Source of the DNA: Treponema sp.
Lineage (GTDB): Bacteria > Spirochaetota > Spirochaetia > Treponematales > Treponemataceae
Direction: 5' to 3'
Length of the DNA stretch: 64,000 nt
Assembly (NCBI GenBank): GCA_017470605.1
Contig: JAFUYH010000004.1
Coordinates: 1 to 64,000 of the forward strand
The notes under the pieces were generated by a model that was given only the letters and a program-made list of their open reading frames with translations, was not told the origin of the DNA and made no database searches. Positions 14,679 through 23,170 of the stretch are shown here, piece after piece (positions within the stretch are counted from its first letter, which is position 1; each line of letters starts with the position of its first letter). A program made the position numbers and the translations under genes.

Positions 14679-15518
14679 ATGGCAACTTGTTATATTTGTG
14701 GTAAATCTCATGCAGAATATAGGCGGTCTGTATATACAGGCAATTCTAACAGAATCGGTGTAAGTACAAGAGGAAATGTACATACTTCTACAACAGCACA
14801 TTACGGCATAAGATGTGTCTGTGCGAAATGCGCCTTAGATATTGATTATAATAATAAAAGAAATGCTGGAACTTGGGGCATAGTTTTAGGAAGCATTTTA
14901 GGCGCAATTTCAGTATTTGCATTGTTTATAAATCCCGGTGTAGGTATTGCAGGATTAGCATTAAGTCTTTGTATAGGGGTTGTACCTGTTCAAAATGCAC
15001 ATGAAAAAGCTAAAAAATGGTATGAAGAAAACAATCATAATTACATTGATTCTTATGATTTGAAGCAAGAGATAGAGCAGAATCAGAAAAACATTAAAAT
15101 AATCGAACAGCAGAACAAACACAAAGACGAATTTCAAGCACTTGGTAAAACATTTGGGAACAGGATTCAGCAAGAAATGGGAATTCTTGCAGCGAAAGGG
15201 GATTTATTAAACGCAACATTTAACAATAAAGTAGTTCATACAGTAGAAGAATGTGACAATATATTAAAAACATTAAAAACCCTAGAATCAGAAGTTAATA
15301 CTCAAACCAAAGAACTGCAAGCATTGTGTAATGATTACATAAAACAATGTAAAAAATTCGACTTTGGCAATGAGTTTATGGACAATTTTTTAACTTCCGT
15401 TGAGGGTGTCAGAAGTCAATGTACAAATGCCATCAATGAATTTATGAACCAATTAAAACTAGGTGAAACCCAACTGTTACAGGCAAAAGCGACAATCATA
15501 AGAAGTGAGAATTCTTAG
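14679..15518 (+). CDS. Membrane and coiled-coil protein with N-terminal zinc ribbon
   Basis: A 279-residue protein. CYICGK (residues 4-7) and CAKC (about 50) can form a zinc ribbon; two hydrophobic segments (about 69-85 and 88-105) make a membrane hairpin; the rest, from about residue 130, is coiled coil (EIEQNQKNIKIIEQQNKHK). It stands alone with its own promoter and ends eight bases before the convergent tape measure gene. It is probably an accessory (moron) gene expressed from the prophage; function unknown. Confidence 0.65.
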   Translation: MATCYICGKSHAEYRRSVYTGNSNRIGVSTRGNVHTSTTAHYGIRCVCAKCALDIDYNNKRNAGTWGIVLGSILGAISVFALFINPGVGIAGLALSLCIGVVPVQNAHEKAKKWYEENNHNYIDSYDLKQEIEQNQKNIKIIEQQNKHKDEFQALGKTFGNRIQQEMGILAAKGDLLNATFNNKVVHTVEECDNILKTLKTLESEVNTQTKELQALCNDYIKQCKKFDFGNEFMDNFLTSVEGVRSQCTNAINEFMNQLKLGETQLLQAKATIIRSENS

Positions 15519-15525
15519 ATTTTCA

Positions 15526-18285
15526 CTATTGCTGAACATTGATATTTATGCTCATTGCTTCCATAGCGTCCTTTAACATCTGACCGTTTGAAGTCTGCTG
15601 CTTGATTGCTGATAATATCAGTTGTAAAAGAGTTTTCATTTCTCCTGCATTGATGATACCGTCTGATTTTTGAGTTTCATATACACTTGCTAAATATGGC
15701 TGGTCTCTCTTTATTTGAGCGATAACCTTATCAACGGTTGTTCCGTTTTCCGTTGCCACACCATTAACAAGAGGTGCCGCTTCGTTTTTCAAGAAATCAT
15801 CGAAACTATAAGGAACAGAAAGACCATACCATTTTTTTTGTGTTCCCGGCAAAGAATACTTGAAATCATCGTCTAAGTTGCTAAACGGAGATAAAATTGC
15901 CGCATCGCCTACTCCATATTCTTTTTTCTGAATAGTTTGCAAAATTTCATCAAAAGACATATCTTCAAATGAATTGGCGACACCGCTTGTATCAAGGTTG
16001 TTTTTATCTTCGGTTGAAAGCGTTGAAGCATAATCAAGTATTTTTACTGCTATATCTGCATCATTTCCTTTTGCATTTTTAAATCTTTCTTTTAATGTTT
16101 TATAAGCCCTTTTATCTTGGCTACCCCAAACGCTCTTCTCTCCATACAAATCTCCCATTATTGCGTCAAAATCCATTGCATTTGGATTTCTCTTTTCGTC
16201 ATTTTTCTCTATCTTTGTGCCGTTCTTAGCCTTTATTTCATCAAGAATACTCTGAGCCGTAGTAATTCCTGTAGAAGCAATTTTTTGAACATCAGTCTTT
16301 ATATCCTCTATAGTTTTTTGTGCCTGCGTTTCCTTTGTGGTCATTGTTGGGTCTGATGTAATTTTTTCTATATCACCATTCGTAATAGCCCCATTTACAG
16401 CCCATGTTTTCATCATCTGGACTGCGCCTGTATTGTTCAAGCCCCACATTTGAGAAAGCATAGTTGCGGCACTCAAAACATCACCTGTCAATGAGCCGTC
16501 TTTACCATAACCAATGTTAAACTGCTTTGATAAAGCGTCCATAGTTACGCCGACAGTCTTAGTGCTAAGACCTTTTTCCATTGCCATAAAAACATCAAGA
16601 GGCGTACCAGTATAAAGCGACAAACCACCATCTTTTTTGCCTATATCAAATGTTTTCATATAAGCGTCAAAACCTTCTTTCGTCTTTCCGATAAGGCTCT
16701 GTGCAACTTGAAAGTTCATCACGGCTGCAACAGAATCAAGATTTGTAGAGTTTTCAATAGATGAATTTATCCCGGAAATCTTTCTGGCGGCGTTTTCACC
16801 GCTCCACATTGCGTTATTGCCTGTGAGTTTAGAGAAGAAAGACATATTCCTTGCGACTTCATCAGCCCCATAAACAAAGCCCTTAGAAATTCCTTCTTCC
16901 ATTACGCTCTGCATACCACGCAAGAATTCCGAAAGCTGCCCCTTCTCCATTCCGCTTGCGGTCAATCCGCCGTAAGCAAAACCGAGAGCGTTTGTAGCAC
17001 CGTTTGCGCCACCATAGCGTGAAGCATAACCTACAAAGTCAATAAGTTCACTTCTTCCCGCTCCTGTCGCCCTCTGCCATTTGAGAATTGAATTTGCGTC
17101 AACTTCTGCATTTTCGCTTTTATATCCGTACTGCGCAAGCTGATTCTTTACTTCAACACCTTCATTTGTGCTATATCCTGTTCCACCTCTGGAAACAAGG
17201 TCAGCCATACGCGCATAACTGTCTGCAATTTTGCGTGAATTCTCTATTGCGTTACCTTGATTAAGGTTTCCGTACATACTTAGAGAATCCATTGTTGGAG
17301 TTGCTTCTTTAATCCAGCCGTTCAACTCCGTAACTGCCCGGCGTTGTTCATTTGTGTCAAAAACCTGTATTCCGCTTTTAATCGTGCCGCCAATAAGCGG
17401 AATCTTAGTCCACCATGAGTTTTCTTTTTCTGTGATATTTGCGTTAATTACATCGCCGTTAAGATACTGCCCTTCTGCTGCAATATCTGTTTGAGTTTTC
17501 CCGGAATAAGTCTTTAATCCCATGTCTACGGCTTTTACTACGCCTGCAGCAATCGCCCCGCCTATTCCAAGTTTGCCGAGAAAACCTATCTGACCGCCAC
17601 CAAAGAAGCGTTTTAATAAATCTGTAGCGACATTTCCGCCAGATTTATCTTTCTCTAACCTGTTAATTTCATCGGATAAACTTCTTTTAACTTCTTCAAG
17701 TTTCAGAACAGTGTTTGCCATGGAACCGTATTCATGCGGATTTGCGACAGCATCAATTTTTTTCATTTTTTCCAAAAGTTCATCGGCTTCTTTGTTCACT
17801 AAATTAAACTGATTCTTCAACCTGTCAATGTTTGCTTGTTTCAAAACGTCTGCTGGGGACTTTCCTTTTTTTATGCCCTGTTGCAAATCTCCAATATTGA
17901 TTGAATTCTGTTGCTTGAAAATTTCATCAAGTTGCTTTTGAACTTCATTTTTATCGACTTCGACTTTTATTTCAAGCGGATTTGTGTTTTGAATTGCTCC
18001 CTGTTGAGGATTCTGATTGTTCTGTTGAACCGTTGGAGTTGGTAAAGTGCCGTTCTGTTGTTGAATCTGCTTCACAAGTTCATTTATCTTATCTAAACTG
18101 CTTGCATATTGTTCAGCTGATTCTTCTGCCTTTGCCATATACTCATAGATTGCGTTGCGCTGTTCAGCAGATGTGTTGAGTTTTGTTATCTCTTCACGAA
18201 TATTACCCAAAGAATCAGCAGCACCTTTTGCGCCCTGCTGTAATTGAGAAGTGTCTAAGCCTACGCTAATACCAATATCCGCCAT
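15526..18285 (-). CDS. Tail tape measure protein
   Basis: The 919-residue protein begins with MADIGISVGLDTSQLQQGAKGA, a typical tape-measure N-terminus, and has coiled coil (about 40-220), a glycine-rich hydrophobic segment (about 232-255, IGFLGKLGIGGAIAAGVVKAV), and a long helical C-terminal region. It would set tail length and pass into the host at infection. It is unusual that it lies last, after lysis genes and the DGR, rather than behind the tail chaperone at 34,303-35,035. The ATG at 18,285 has GAGGTG eight bases upstream. Confidence 0.75.
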   Translation of the reverse strand: MADIGISVGLDTSQLQQGAKGAADSLGNIREEITKLNTSAEQRNAIYEYMAKAEESAEQYASSLDKINELVKQIQQQNGTLPTPTVQQNNQNPQQGAIQNTNPLEIKVEVDKNEVQKQLDEIFKQQNSINIGDLQQGIKKGKSPADVLKQANIDRLKNQFNLVNKEADELLEKMKKIDAVANPHEYGSMANTVLKLEEVKRSLSDEINRLEKDKSGGNVATDLLKRFFGGGQIGFLGKLGIGGAIAAGVVKAVDMGLKTYSGKTQTDIAAEGQYLNGDVINANITEKENSWWTKIPLIGGTIKSGIQVFDTNEQRRAVTELNGWIKEATPTMDSLSMYGNLNQGNAIENSRKIADSYARMADLVSRGGTGYSTNEGVEVKNQLAQYGYKSENAEVDANSILKWQRATGAGRSELIDFVGYASRYGGANGATNALGFAYGGLTASGMEKGQLSEFLRGMQSVMEEGISKGFVYGADEVARNMSFFSKLTGNNAMWSGENAARKISGINSSIENSTNLDSVAAVMNFQVAQSLIGKTKEGFDAYMKTFDIGKKDGGLSLYTGTPLDVFMAMEKGLSTKTVGVTMDALSKQFNIGYGKDGSLTGDVLSAATMLSQMWGLNNTGAVQMMKTWAVNGAITNGDIEKITSDPTMTTKETQAQKTIEDIKTDVQKIASTGITTAQSILDEIKAKNGTKIEKNDEKRNPNAMDFDAIMGDLYGEKSVWGSQDKRAYKTLKERFKNAKGNDADIAVKILDYASTLSTEDKNNLDTSGVANSFEDMSFDEILQTIQKKEYGVGDAAILSPFSNLDDDFKYSLPGTQKKWYGLSVPYSFDDFLKNEAAPLVNGVATENGTTVDKVIAQIKRDQPYLASVYETQKSDGIINAGEMKTLLQLILSAIKQQTSNGQMLKDAMEAMSININVQQ

Positions 18286-18311
18286 AAAATCACCTCAAAG
18301 AAAACAGATAA

Positions 18312-18346
18312 ACCGCCCCCTTGCAAAAAAGAGAGCGGTTTTTCAA
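18312..18346 (-). terminator. Terminator-like hairpin before the tape measure gene
   Basis: On the minus strand AAACCGCTCTC pairs with GGGGGCGGTTT (about 18,346-18,312), followed by a T-rich stretch, 27 bases before the tape measure ATG. It belongs to the set of hairpins that sit directly upstream of late genes. Confidence 0.5.
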
Positions 18347-18360
18347 GCCTTAGTAAAAAA

Positions 18361-18711
18361 TCATTCAATCTGCTTTGCGTTCTTTGACTGAATGGCAGCA
18401 ATAATAAGTCCGGCAATAATTCCCACAAGTCCAAAAACCATAGTAATTACGGTTGTCATTGTTTCCTTGCTGAATCCGCCAAATCCAAGCAGATATGCGC
18501 CGATACCGACCAAGCTAACCGCAAGAATGGCAAGCCATGTTTTCTGTGTCTTGTCGCGTTTCTGCCAAAGCTGTGAAGTGGCAATTCCTGCGCCAAACAT
18601 TGTAAGTGCAAAACCTGTCATGTCGGCAAGCTCAAACTTTGCAAAGTACGCAATAGCGACACCTGCAACAACCATCAGCAAACCAATGATAAGAAAAATA
18701 TTCTTTTTCAT
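18361..18711 (-). CDS. Four-helix membrane protein, possible holin or lysis-related
   Basis: A 116-residue protein with four predicted membrane helices (about 5-22, 30-46, 61-80, 86-108), short loops and a basic C-terminus (QSKNAKQIE). Located next to the endolysin gene on the same strand, so holin or pinholin is plausible, but the topology is not diagnostic. Confidence 0.55.
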   Translation of the reverse strand: MKKNIFLIIGLLMVVAGVAIAYFAKFELADMTGFALTMFGAGIATSQLWQKRDKTQKTWLAILAVSLVGIGAYLLGFGGFSKETMTTVITMVFGLVGIIAGLIIAAIQSKNAKQIE

Positions 18712-18773
18712 ACCTTACCCCCTGCCCTTAAAAGGCATTTTATATTTATGAGCATACCGCCCATTTTTCCCCT

Positions 18774-19196
18774 TTAAGCCTTGTACAATCCGCCCAAAAG
18801 ATTCTCACGGCTTCTGAAAGCAAGTTTTACGCCGTCCTGCTTGAAGCCGTCCTGTTCAAGAACAATGAAATACTTTGTGTTGTAGATTGCCACAAGAATA
18901 GCGACATGACCGTATTTGTTTGTTTTGCTCGCTCCCCAGACAAGGACATCGCCTGCAGAATAATCAGCAAGCAAATCTTCTTTTATGACTTTCAGCTTTC
19001 CCGGATTCTTGATAATATCCTTTGCCCCGCCGTCAGCACCGAGAGCCGGAAACTGCGGGACATTCAGAACATCTTTGTAATACTGTCGCGCCAAATCTAC
19101 GCACTGAAAAGAGCCGTCACCCTTGAAGTTTTCGTCTTTGTAATCAACTTTCGTACCCTTGTATGTGTTTATGAACTGTGTTAATGTCATGCTCAT
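18774..19196 (-). CDS. Endolysin, CHAP domain
   Basis: A 140-residue peptidoglycan-degrading enzyme of the CHAP (cysteine, histidine-dependent amidohydrolase/peptidase) type. Cys32 in FQCVDLARQYY and His97 in YGHVAIL are the predicted catalytic residues, with VLEQDG near 113 completing the motif. The single domain, with no cell-wall-binding part, is normal for a phage of a Gram-negative-type envelope. It overlaps the o-spanin gene by four bases. GGAGGG is placed upstream of the ATG. Confidence 0.85.
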   Translation of the reverse strand: MSMTLTQFINTYKGTKVDYKDENFKGDGSFQCVDLARQYYKDVLNVPQFPALGADGGAKDIIKNPGKLKVIKEDLLADYSAGDVLVWGASKTNKYGHVAILVAIYNTKYFIVLEQDGFKQDGVKLAFRSRENLLGGLYKA

Positions 19197-19471
19197 TCTT
19201 CGCGCCCTCCCTCATACTTCTTTTTCAAGTCGTTGTAGTTATCTTCCAATTCCTCATAGTAAATCTGGAAGTCACTAATCTGTATAATCCAATCCCCCGG
19301 CACGGTTACTGTGTCGTCCGGGTTTCTTACATCGCCGTACAATTCGGGAAAAAATGGAAAGTTTAATTCCGGCAAATAAGGCTTTTCGATGTACTCAACC
19401 TTTGTGCTTGTGCAACCTATCAAGAGCATTGCCAAGAACATCGCCATTATGCAAATCATTGATTTTTTCAT
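19193..19471 (-). CDS. Outer-membrane spanin lipoprotein (Rz1-like)
   Basis: A 92-residue lipoprotein: signal peptide (residues 1-18) with lipobox LLIGC giving Cys20, then a proline-rich region (KPYLPELNFPFFPEL) and a helical tail. Together with the overlapping inner-membrane gene it forms a two-component spanin that fuses inner and outer membrane in the last step of lysis. It starts 77 bases inside the i-spanin gene, in the nested arrangement common for spanins. Confidence 0.75.
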   Translation of the reverse strand: MKKSMICIMAMFLAMLLIGCTSTKVEYIEKPYLPELNFPFFPELYGDVRNPDDTVTVPGDWIIQISDFQIYYEELEDNYNDLKKKYEGGREE

Positions 19472-19685
19472 TTGCTTTCTCCCTGTTCTTTTTCAGAACA
19501 CTAATCGTGTATTCCAATTCGGAATTCGTCCGTTTCGCTTCGTTAATCTGCTGCACGAGCTTGTCAATCGTTTCTTTCTGTGACTTTCTTTTACCAACAG
19601 AGAGCCGCCACAAAAAAAAGAAAATCAAAGCTGCAAAAAGAAAAATGGCGCCAACAATCAGAAGAAGTTTAATCGCGGCTGTCAT
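19395..19685 (-). CDS. Inner-membrane spanin (Rz-like)
   Basis: A 96-residue protein with one N-terminal membrane anchor (AAIKLLLIVGAIFLFAALIF) and a long periplasmic coiled coil (about 30-85). The ATG at 19,685 is used because GGTGG lies directly upstream; the frame opens with a GTG at 19,694. Its 3' end contains the start of the overlapping o-spanin gene in another frame. Assigned by topology, gene nesting and position next to the endolysin. Confidence 0.7.
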   Translation of the reverse strand: MTAAIKLLLIVGAIFLFAALIFFFLWRLSVGKRKSQKETIDKLVQQINEAKRTNSELEYTISVLKKNREKANEKINDLHNGDVLGNALDRLHKHKG

Positions 19686-19935
19686 TTCTTCCACCTACAA
19701 ATTTGTCAAACATGATATTGAGGTCGATAGTTCCTGCCCCAAGTCCGTAAACTGTAGCCCAGAGCATACAGATTTCACCCATTGAAGCATTAGGCAGAAT
19801 TCCCGCCCACTTCAAAATTGCACAGGTAATCATACCCAAAGGCGCAATGAGCTTGAAAATCTTGCTGATTGCTTTTGCCGTGAGTTTTTTATCTTCGCTT
19901 TCCGCCTTTGTTTCTTCTGCTTTAACTTCGCCCAT
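19669..19935 (-). CDS. Holin-like membrane protein
   Basis: An 88-residue protein with a charged N-terminal cytoplasmic part and two membrane helices (about residues 28-45 and 53-78), the class II holin layout. It overlaps the i-spanin gene by 17 bases and opens the lysis cassette. Two candidates for the holin exist in this region; this one fits better by position and length. Confidence 0.6.
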   Translation of the reverse strand: MGEVKAEETKAESEDKKLTAKAISKIFKLIAPLGMITCAILKWAGILPNASMGEICMLWATVYGLGAGTIDLNIMFDKFVGGRNDSRD

Positions 19936-19950
19936 TTTAAGCCCCCTGTT

Positions 19951-20763
19951 TTATTTTGTTGTGGATAGCCACTTTTCTACGCTGTTTTTGTTAAGCCCTG
20001 TTCCGGGAATGTAAAGGTCTGAAAGAATTGAGATTGCATTGGTGGGGAGAACGCCATTATTTTGTACTTTCTCCCTAACCTTGCAATCTATGTCATTGAT
20101 AGTATTGATAAGCTCGTATTTTTGACGGCTCAAATCCCGGAAAGAAGCAAGAATCTGATACATAAGATTCCGCACAAAGTTTATCTCTGCCACACAGATA
20201 TTATGCAAAACTTCGTAATCCCCCATTACATCAAGCCAATTCGTCTGCATGAATTCCCGGAAAATGTCAGCAAGCCGCTGATAGTTTGTTTCTGCAAGTT
20301 CTTTTAATTCTGAATCCGACTTGTCTTTAAGATGATTCCTTTCGTAAATCTCCATGCAGAATTTGTACATTTCGTTATAAAGGATTCGCATGAGAAGCGA
20401 GAAGATATTTATAGTAAGCCCGGCATTTTCTGCGCCGCTCTTGTTTAATGCCCCCATGTAATCAACCGTGATTCTCTTTACATATTGGTCAATCTGAACC
20501 TGTACCACCCTTTTTGCCTGTAAATGCAGGTCGTTCACACCCTCCGCCTGCTCTTCCTTAATCTTGTACTTAAAATCTGCGTAATCAGTTACGACTTTTA
20601 CAATTTCCGACTGCGTTTTCTTGCTCGAAAAAGAAACGCTCTTGTCGCCAACTTTCACGGATAACTCTTTGATTGTCTTTACGATTATCAGAATTGCGCA
20701 CAATACAAAGATTCCTATGATAATGAGATTAAGCGGTGTACTTTTAGATATGAATTCCAACAT
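19951..20763 (-). CDS. Membrane-anchored protein of unknown function in the lysis operon
   Basis: A 270-residue protein with one N-terminal membrane helix (about 10-28) and a large helical cytoplasmic or periplasmic domain. I chose the ATG at 20,763, since the upstream frame start at 20,811 lies inside the terminator hairpin. It may be a lysis regulator or a host-modifying moron. First gene behind the promoter and terminator at 20,795-20,885. Confidence 0.6.
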   Translation of the reverse strand: MLEFISKSTPLNLIIIGIFVLCAILIIVKTIKELSVKVGDKSVSFSSKKTQSEIVKVVTDYADFKYKIKEEQAEGVNDLHLQAKRVVQVQIDQYVKRITVDYMGALNKSGAENAGLTINIFSLLMRILYNEMYKFCMEIYERNHLKDKSDSELKELAETNYQRLADIFREFMQTNWLDVMGDYEVLHNICVAEINFVRNLMYQILASFRDLSRQKYELINTINDIDCKVREKVQNNGVLPTNAISILSDLYIPGTGLNKNSVEKWLSTTK

Positions 20764-20794
20764 TGCCCTAAGTCCTTTTCCTGTAGAAATAAAA

Positions 20795-20885
20795 AAGCCG
20801 CCGAAAGACAATGGAGTGTCATTTCAGCGGCTTTTGTTGCTACAAAATACCTTTTATAGTAAATTATACGATATATAGGACTAAA
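20795..20885 (-). promoter_or_regulatory. Promoter-terminator cassette before the lysis operon
   Basis: Minus strand: TTGATT, 17-bp spacer, TATAAT (about 20,890-20,862), then a hairpin AAAGCCGCTGAAA/TTTCGGCGGCTTT (20,845-20,795) with a T-run, ending some 30 bases before the ATG at 20,763. One of several such units. Confidence 0.55.
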
Positions 20886-20905
20886 AATCAATCAGTTTCT
20901 TAAAC

Positions 20906-22153
20906 TCATACCCCGGCTAAAAGTGACATTTTCTTTACCGTAACACGGCTAATAGGCATAATGCACCTGTTGCGCTCGCTTAATATTCTGTTCTTATGTG
21001 TTATTCTCGGCTCATCATAAAGCAGGCTGTAGTTATGTACGAACAGTTTAGCATAGTATTTATCCATGTTATGAACGATGTGGTAACTGTCAAATTGCAT
21101 TAAATGGCTTCTGAATGATTGGTAAGAAGTGTAAACATCAGAAAGCGACATCTTACCTTCTTCAACCATTTTGAGGAACTTTCTTAATTTTCTTCTCATT
21201 CGCAAAGCACCGTCACGAGCGGGCTTGCAAATGATTTTCCCGGATTCAAGCAAGATGTATTTTCCCTTCAAGAACCAGAAACCTTCATCAAGTGGCACAA
21301 TTCGCGTTTTCTTCGGATTAAGCTTAATTCCCAATTCATCACAGATTCTCTTTATCTCTGAAAGACAGTATTCAAGATACTTTTTATCACTGTGAATCAA
21401 ATATGTATCGTCCATATAACGCCCATAATATTTGATTCTCAATACTTCCTTGCAATAATGGTCTAATTTGTTCGGATATGAGATAGCCGAAATCTGCGAA
21501 ACTTGACTTCCAAGCCCTAAAGAAATACCGTCACCAAATACGGTAATAAAGCTCTTGTAAAGATTGAAAATCCGCTCGTCTGTCAGATTGCTTCTCTGCA
21601 TTTCAAAGAGCTTGTCATGCAGAATATTGTCAAAATACTTTGAGAAGTCAATTACAAGCGCATAACCTTTGTTTGAATGATTTTCCCGGTAAAAGTTTGT
21701 CAAATGACACCGTAACCGATTCATTGCAAAGCTGATACCCTTATTTTTTATACTTGCGCCGTTATCGTAAATCAAAGAGCGTGTAATAATCGGTACAAGA
21801 ATTTCGTCACACAAACACTTTTGTACGATTCTTTCTGAAATATGTACGCTTCGGATATGGCGGACTTTACCCCGCTCGTGTATCTGGAATTCAACAAAGC
21901 CTTTCTGTACGCTCTCGCCGTTTAAAAGTTTTTGTTTTGTATCGTTTATGTTCTGCAAGACATCGTTTTCGTAACGCTGTACGCTTTCTTTCCAGCTTAC
22001 ACCGCGCCTAGACATCTTGAAAGCATGATAAAGATTATCTGTATTAGTAACTAAATTAAAATCGTTGTATTGTTTAAGAAAATCAGCCTTTTTGCGCTGT
22101 CGATTTTCGATTCTTCTTAATCTGCGCCCTTCTTTTCTTTCTTTGCTCGTCAT
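20906..22153 (-). CDS. Reverse transcriptase of a diversity-generating retroelement
   Basis: The 415-residue enzyme copies the template-repeat RNA into cDNA with adenine-specific errors. Motifs: DFSKYFDNI (motif A, near residue 172), LGLGSQVSQISA (motif B/4, near 210, with the SQ signature of DGR enzymes in place of the usual QG), YGRYMDDTYLIH (catalytic YMDD at 246-249) and NPKKTRIV. The chosen start, ATG at 22,153, has GAAGG upstream and a basic N-terminus; the longer frame to 22,228 lies in the template-spacer region. It follows target, accessory gene and TR in the usual DGR order on the minus strand. Confidence 0.95.
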   Translation of the reverse strand: MTSKERKEGRRLRRIENRQRKKADFLKQYNDFNLVTNTDNLYHAFKMSRRGVSWKESVQRYENDVLQNINDTKQKLLNGESVQKGFVEFQIHERGKVRHIRSVHISERIVQKCLCDEILVPIITRSLIYDNGASIKNKGISFAMNRLRCHLTNFYRENHSNKGYALVIDFSKYFDNILHDKLFEMQRSNLTDERIFNLYKSFITVFGDGISLGLGSQVSQISAISYPNKLDHYCKEVLRIKYYGRYMDDTYLIHSDKKYLEYCLSEIKRICDELGIKLNPKKTRIVPLDEGFWFLKGKYILLESGKIICKPARDGALRMRRKLRKFLKMVEEGKMSLSDVYTSYQSFRSHLMQFDSYHIVHNMDKYYAKLFVHNYSLLYDEPRITHKNRILSERNRCIMPISRVTVKKMSLLAGV

Positions 22154-22400
22154 AGTTGCCTTCAAAAAAAATGTATCTGCACGGCTTCCGCCTACTCTTC
22201 TGTAAACGGTGTGTAGTTTTAGCACCAAGCCGCTTAGAGTTACCGGGCATGAAACAAGGGATTACTACACAACCCATGCCATGCAAGAAGCGTCCGCCCG
22301 AACTCGTCAGATACTCGTTTACCGTTCTTTCACGGAAGGAAACAATCTCCTTTCTAAGAAGGTGGCTCGGCTAAAAAGCCTACACTTATGACCACCGTAA
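22154..22400 (-). ncRNA. DGR spacer between template repeat and reverse transcriptase
   Basis: These 247 bases have no convincing gene; short frames on both strands do not resemble proteins. In BPP-1 the spacer RNA 3' of the TR is needed to prime cDNA synthesis, so this stretch is probably part of the functional DGR RNA together with the TR and the end of the accessory gene. Function inferred by analogy. Confidence 0.6.
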
Positions 22401-22505
22401 GAAATCGGGCGCAACGCCGCCATCAGTATTACTTGCATTGTTGTTGTTGCTATTACCATTGTTGTTGACATTGCAGAAGTTGGTGGAGTTCGACGCATTA
22501 GGCGT
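22401..22505 (-). repeat. DGR template repeat (TR)
   Basis: 105 bp with 34 adenines on the minus strand, dominated by AAC and AAT codons. It aligns without gaps to VR1 (3,973-4,077) and VR2 (23,170-23,274), with all differences at TR adenines (22 and 21). The 3' end GGCGGCGTTGCGCCCG is shared (IMH-like), followed by A in TR and C in both VRs. It lies 33 bases after the accessory gene and 247 bases before the reverse transcriptase. Confidence 0.95.
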
Positions 22506-22538
22506 ATCAGATTGTTTCCCATTTTTTTTCTTCACTTT

Positions 22539-23057
22539 TTAGCATTTTGTACGAAATATAGTATCACTTTTTTGATTCTTTGTCATTATCCTTTTACCAA
22601 TATCGTTAGTTGTTTTTCGCCAGCCTTTAAGCAATGCAATTTCTTTGTCTATCATTTCTGCATAAGGCTCTAGTTTTGAAGTCTGTAAAGGCATTACATC
22701 AGCGCAATAAATAAGCTCCTGTAAAAGCTGCTCGCAATTTGCGATTGCCTTATCCTGTATTCCACGCCTTAAATCTACTTCCGTCATGTTTATCGGGTAG
22801 ATAGAATTTGCTGCCGTAATATTCATCATTAGATTTGTTAATATTGTCAGCATTGTTTGTCTTGTGCTTTCAATAAACCATTTCGGATATTCTGCATAAA
22901 GAGTTTTCTCTAGTTCATCATCATTTTTAAATTTATAAACTTTGTCCCGGATTCCGAAATCACGCAAAAGCCAATTCGTAAGGTCGATTCTTAATTTTCT
23001 TGCTGTGTTGTAAAATTCAAGTCTTGATAAACTTCTCTTATTCTTAACAACCGACAT
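22539..23057 (-). CDS. DGR accessory variability determinant, Avd-like four-helix protein
   Basis: A 172-residue basic, mostly helical protein. In known DGRs the Avd protein forms a pentameric barrel of four-helix bundles that binds the reverse transcriptase and the template RNA. The length is longer than BPP-1 Avd (about 125 residues), but the layout (SLSRLEFYNTARKLRIDL, LLRDFGIRDKVYKF) and position, just upstream of the TR and between target and reverse transcriptase, support the role. AGGAG lies upstream of the ATG. Alternative: an unrelated small helical phage protein, less likely. Confidence 0.7.
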   Translation of the reverse strand: MSVVKNKRSLSRLEFYNTARKLRIDLTNWLLRDFGIRDKVYKFKNDDELEKTLYAEYPKWFIESTRQTMLTILTNLMMNITAANSIYPINMTEVDLRRGIQDKAIANCEQLLQELIYCADVMPLQTSKLEPYAEMIDKEIALLKGWRKTTNDIGKRIMTKNQKSDTIFRTKC

Positions 23058-23100
23058 ATTATTTTATTCTCCTAAAATATTTATTCTTAGTATTTCTCTA

Positions 23101-23157
23101 TTGCTAAATAAAGGCGGCATTACGCCGCCCAGATTTGAAGATTAGAGGTTCTGCACC
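23101..23157 (-). terminator. Terminator between tail fibre gene and Avd gene
   Basis: Minus strand GGCGG...CCGCC (GGGCGGCGTAATGCCGCC, about 23,130-23,113) followed by TTTATTT. Weak terminator or RNA structure downstream of the fibre gene. Confidence 0.5.
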
Positions 23158-23170
23158 TTAGCAGGTACAG
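23151..23170 (-). other. Hairpin immediately downstream of VR2
   Basis: CTGTACC-TGCTAA-GGTGCAG, a 7-bp stem with one T-G pair, starting at the last base of VR2 and containing the stop codon. It is the counterpart of the stronger hairpin after VR1. Confidence 0.7.

Noticed and set aside
22083-22374. Small proteins in the DGR spacer on either strand
   Set aside because: They have no protein-like sequence, lack ribosome-binding sites and overlap the expected DGR RNA.
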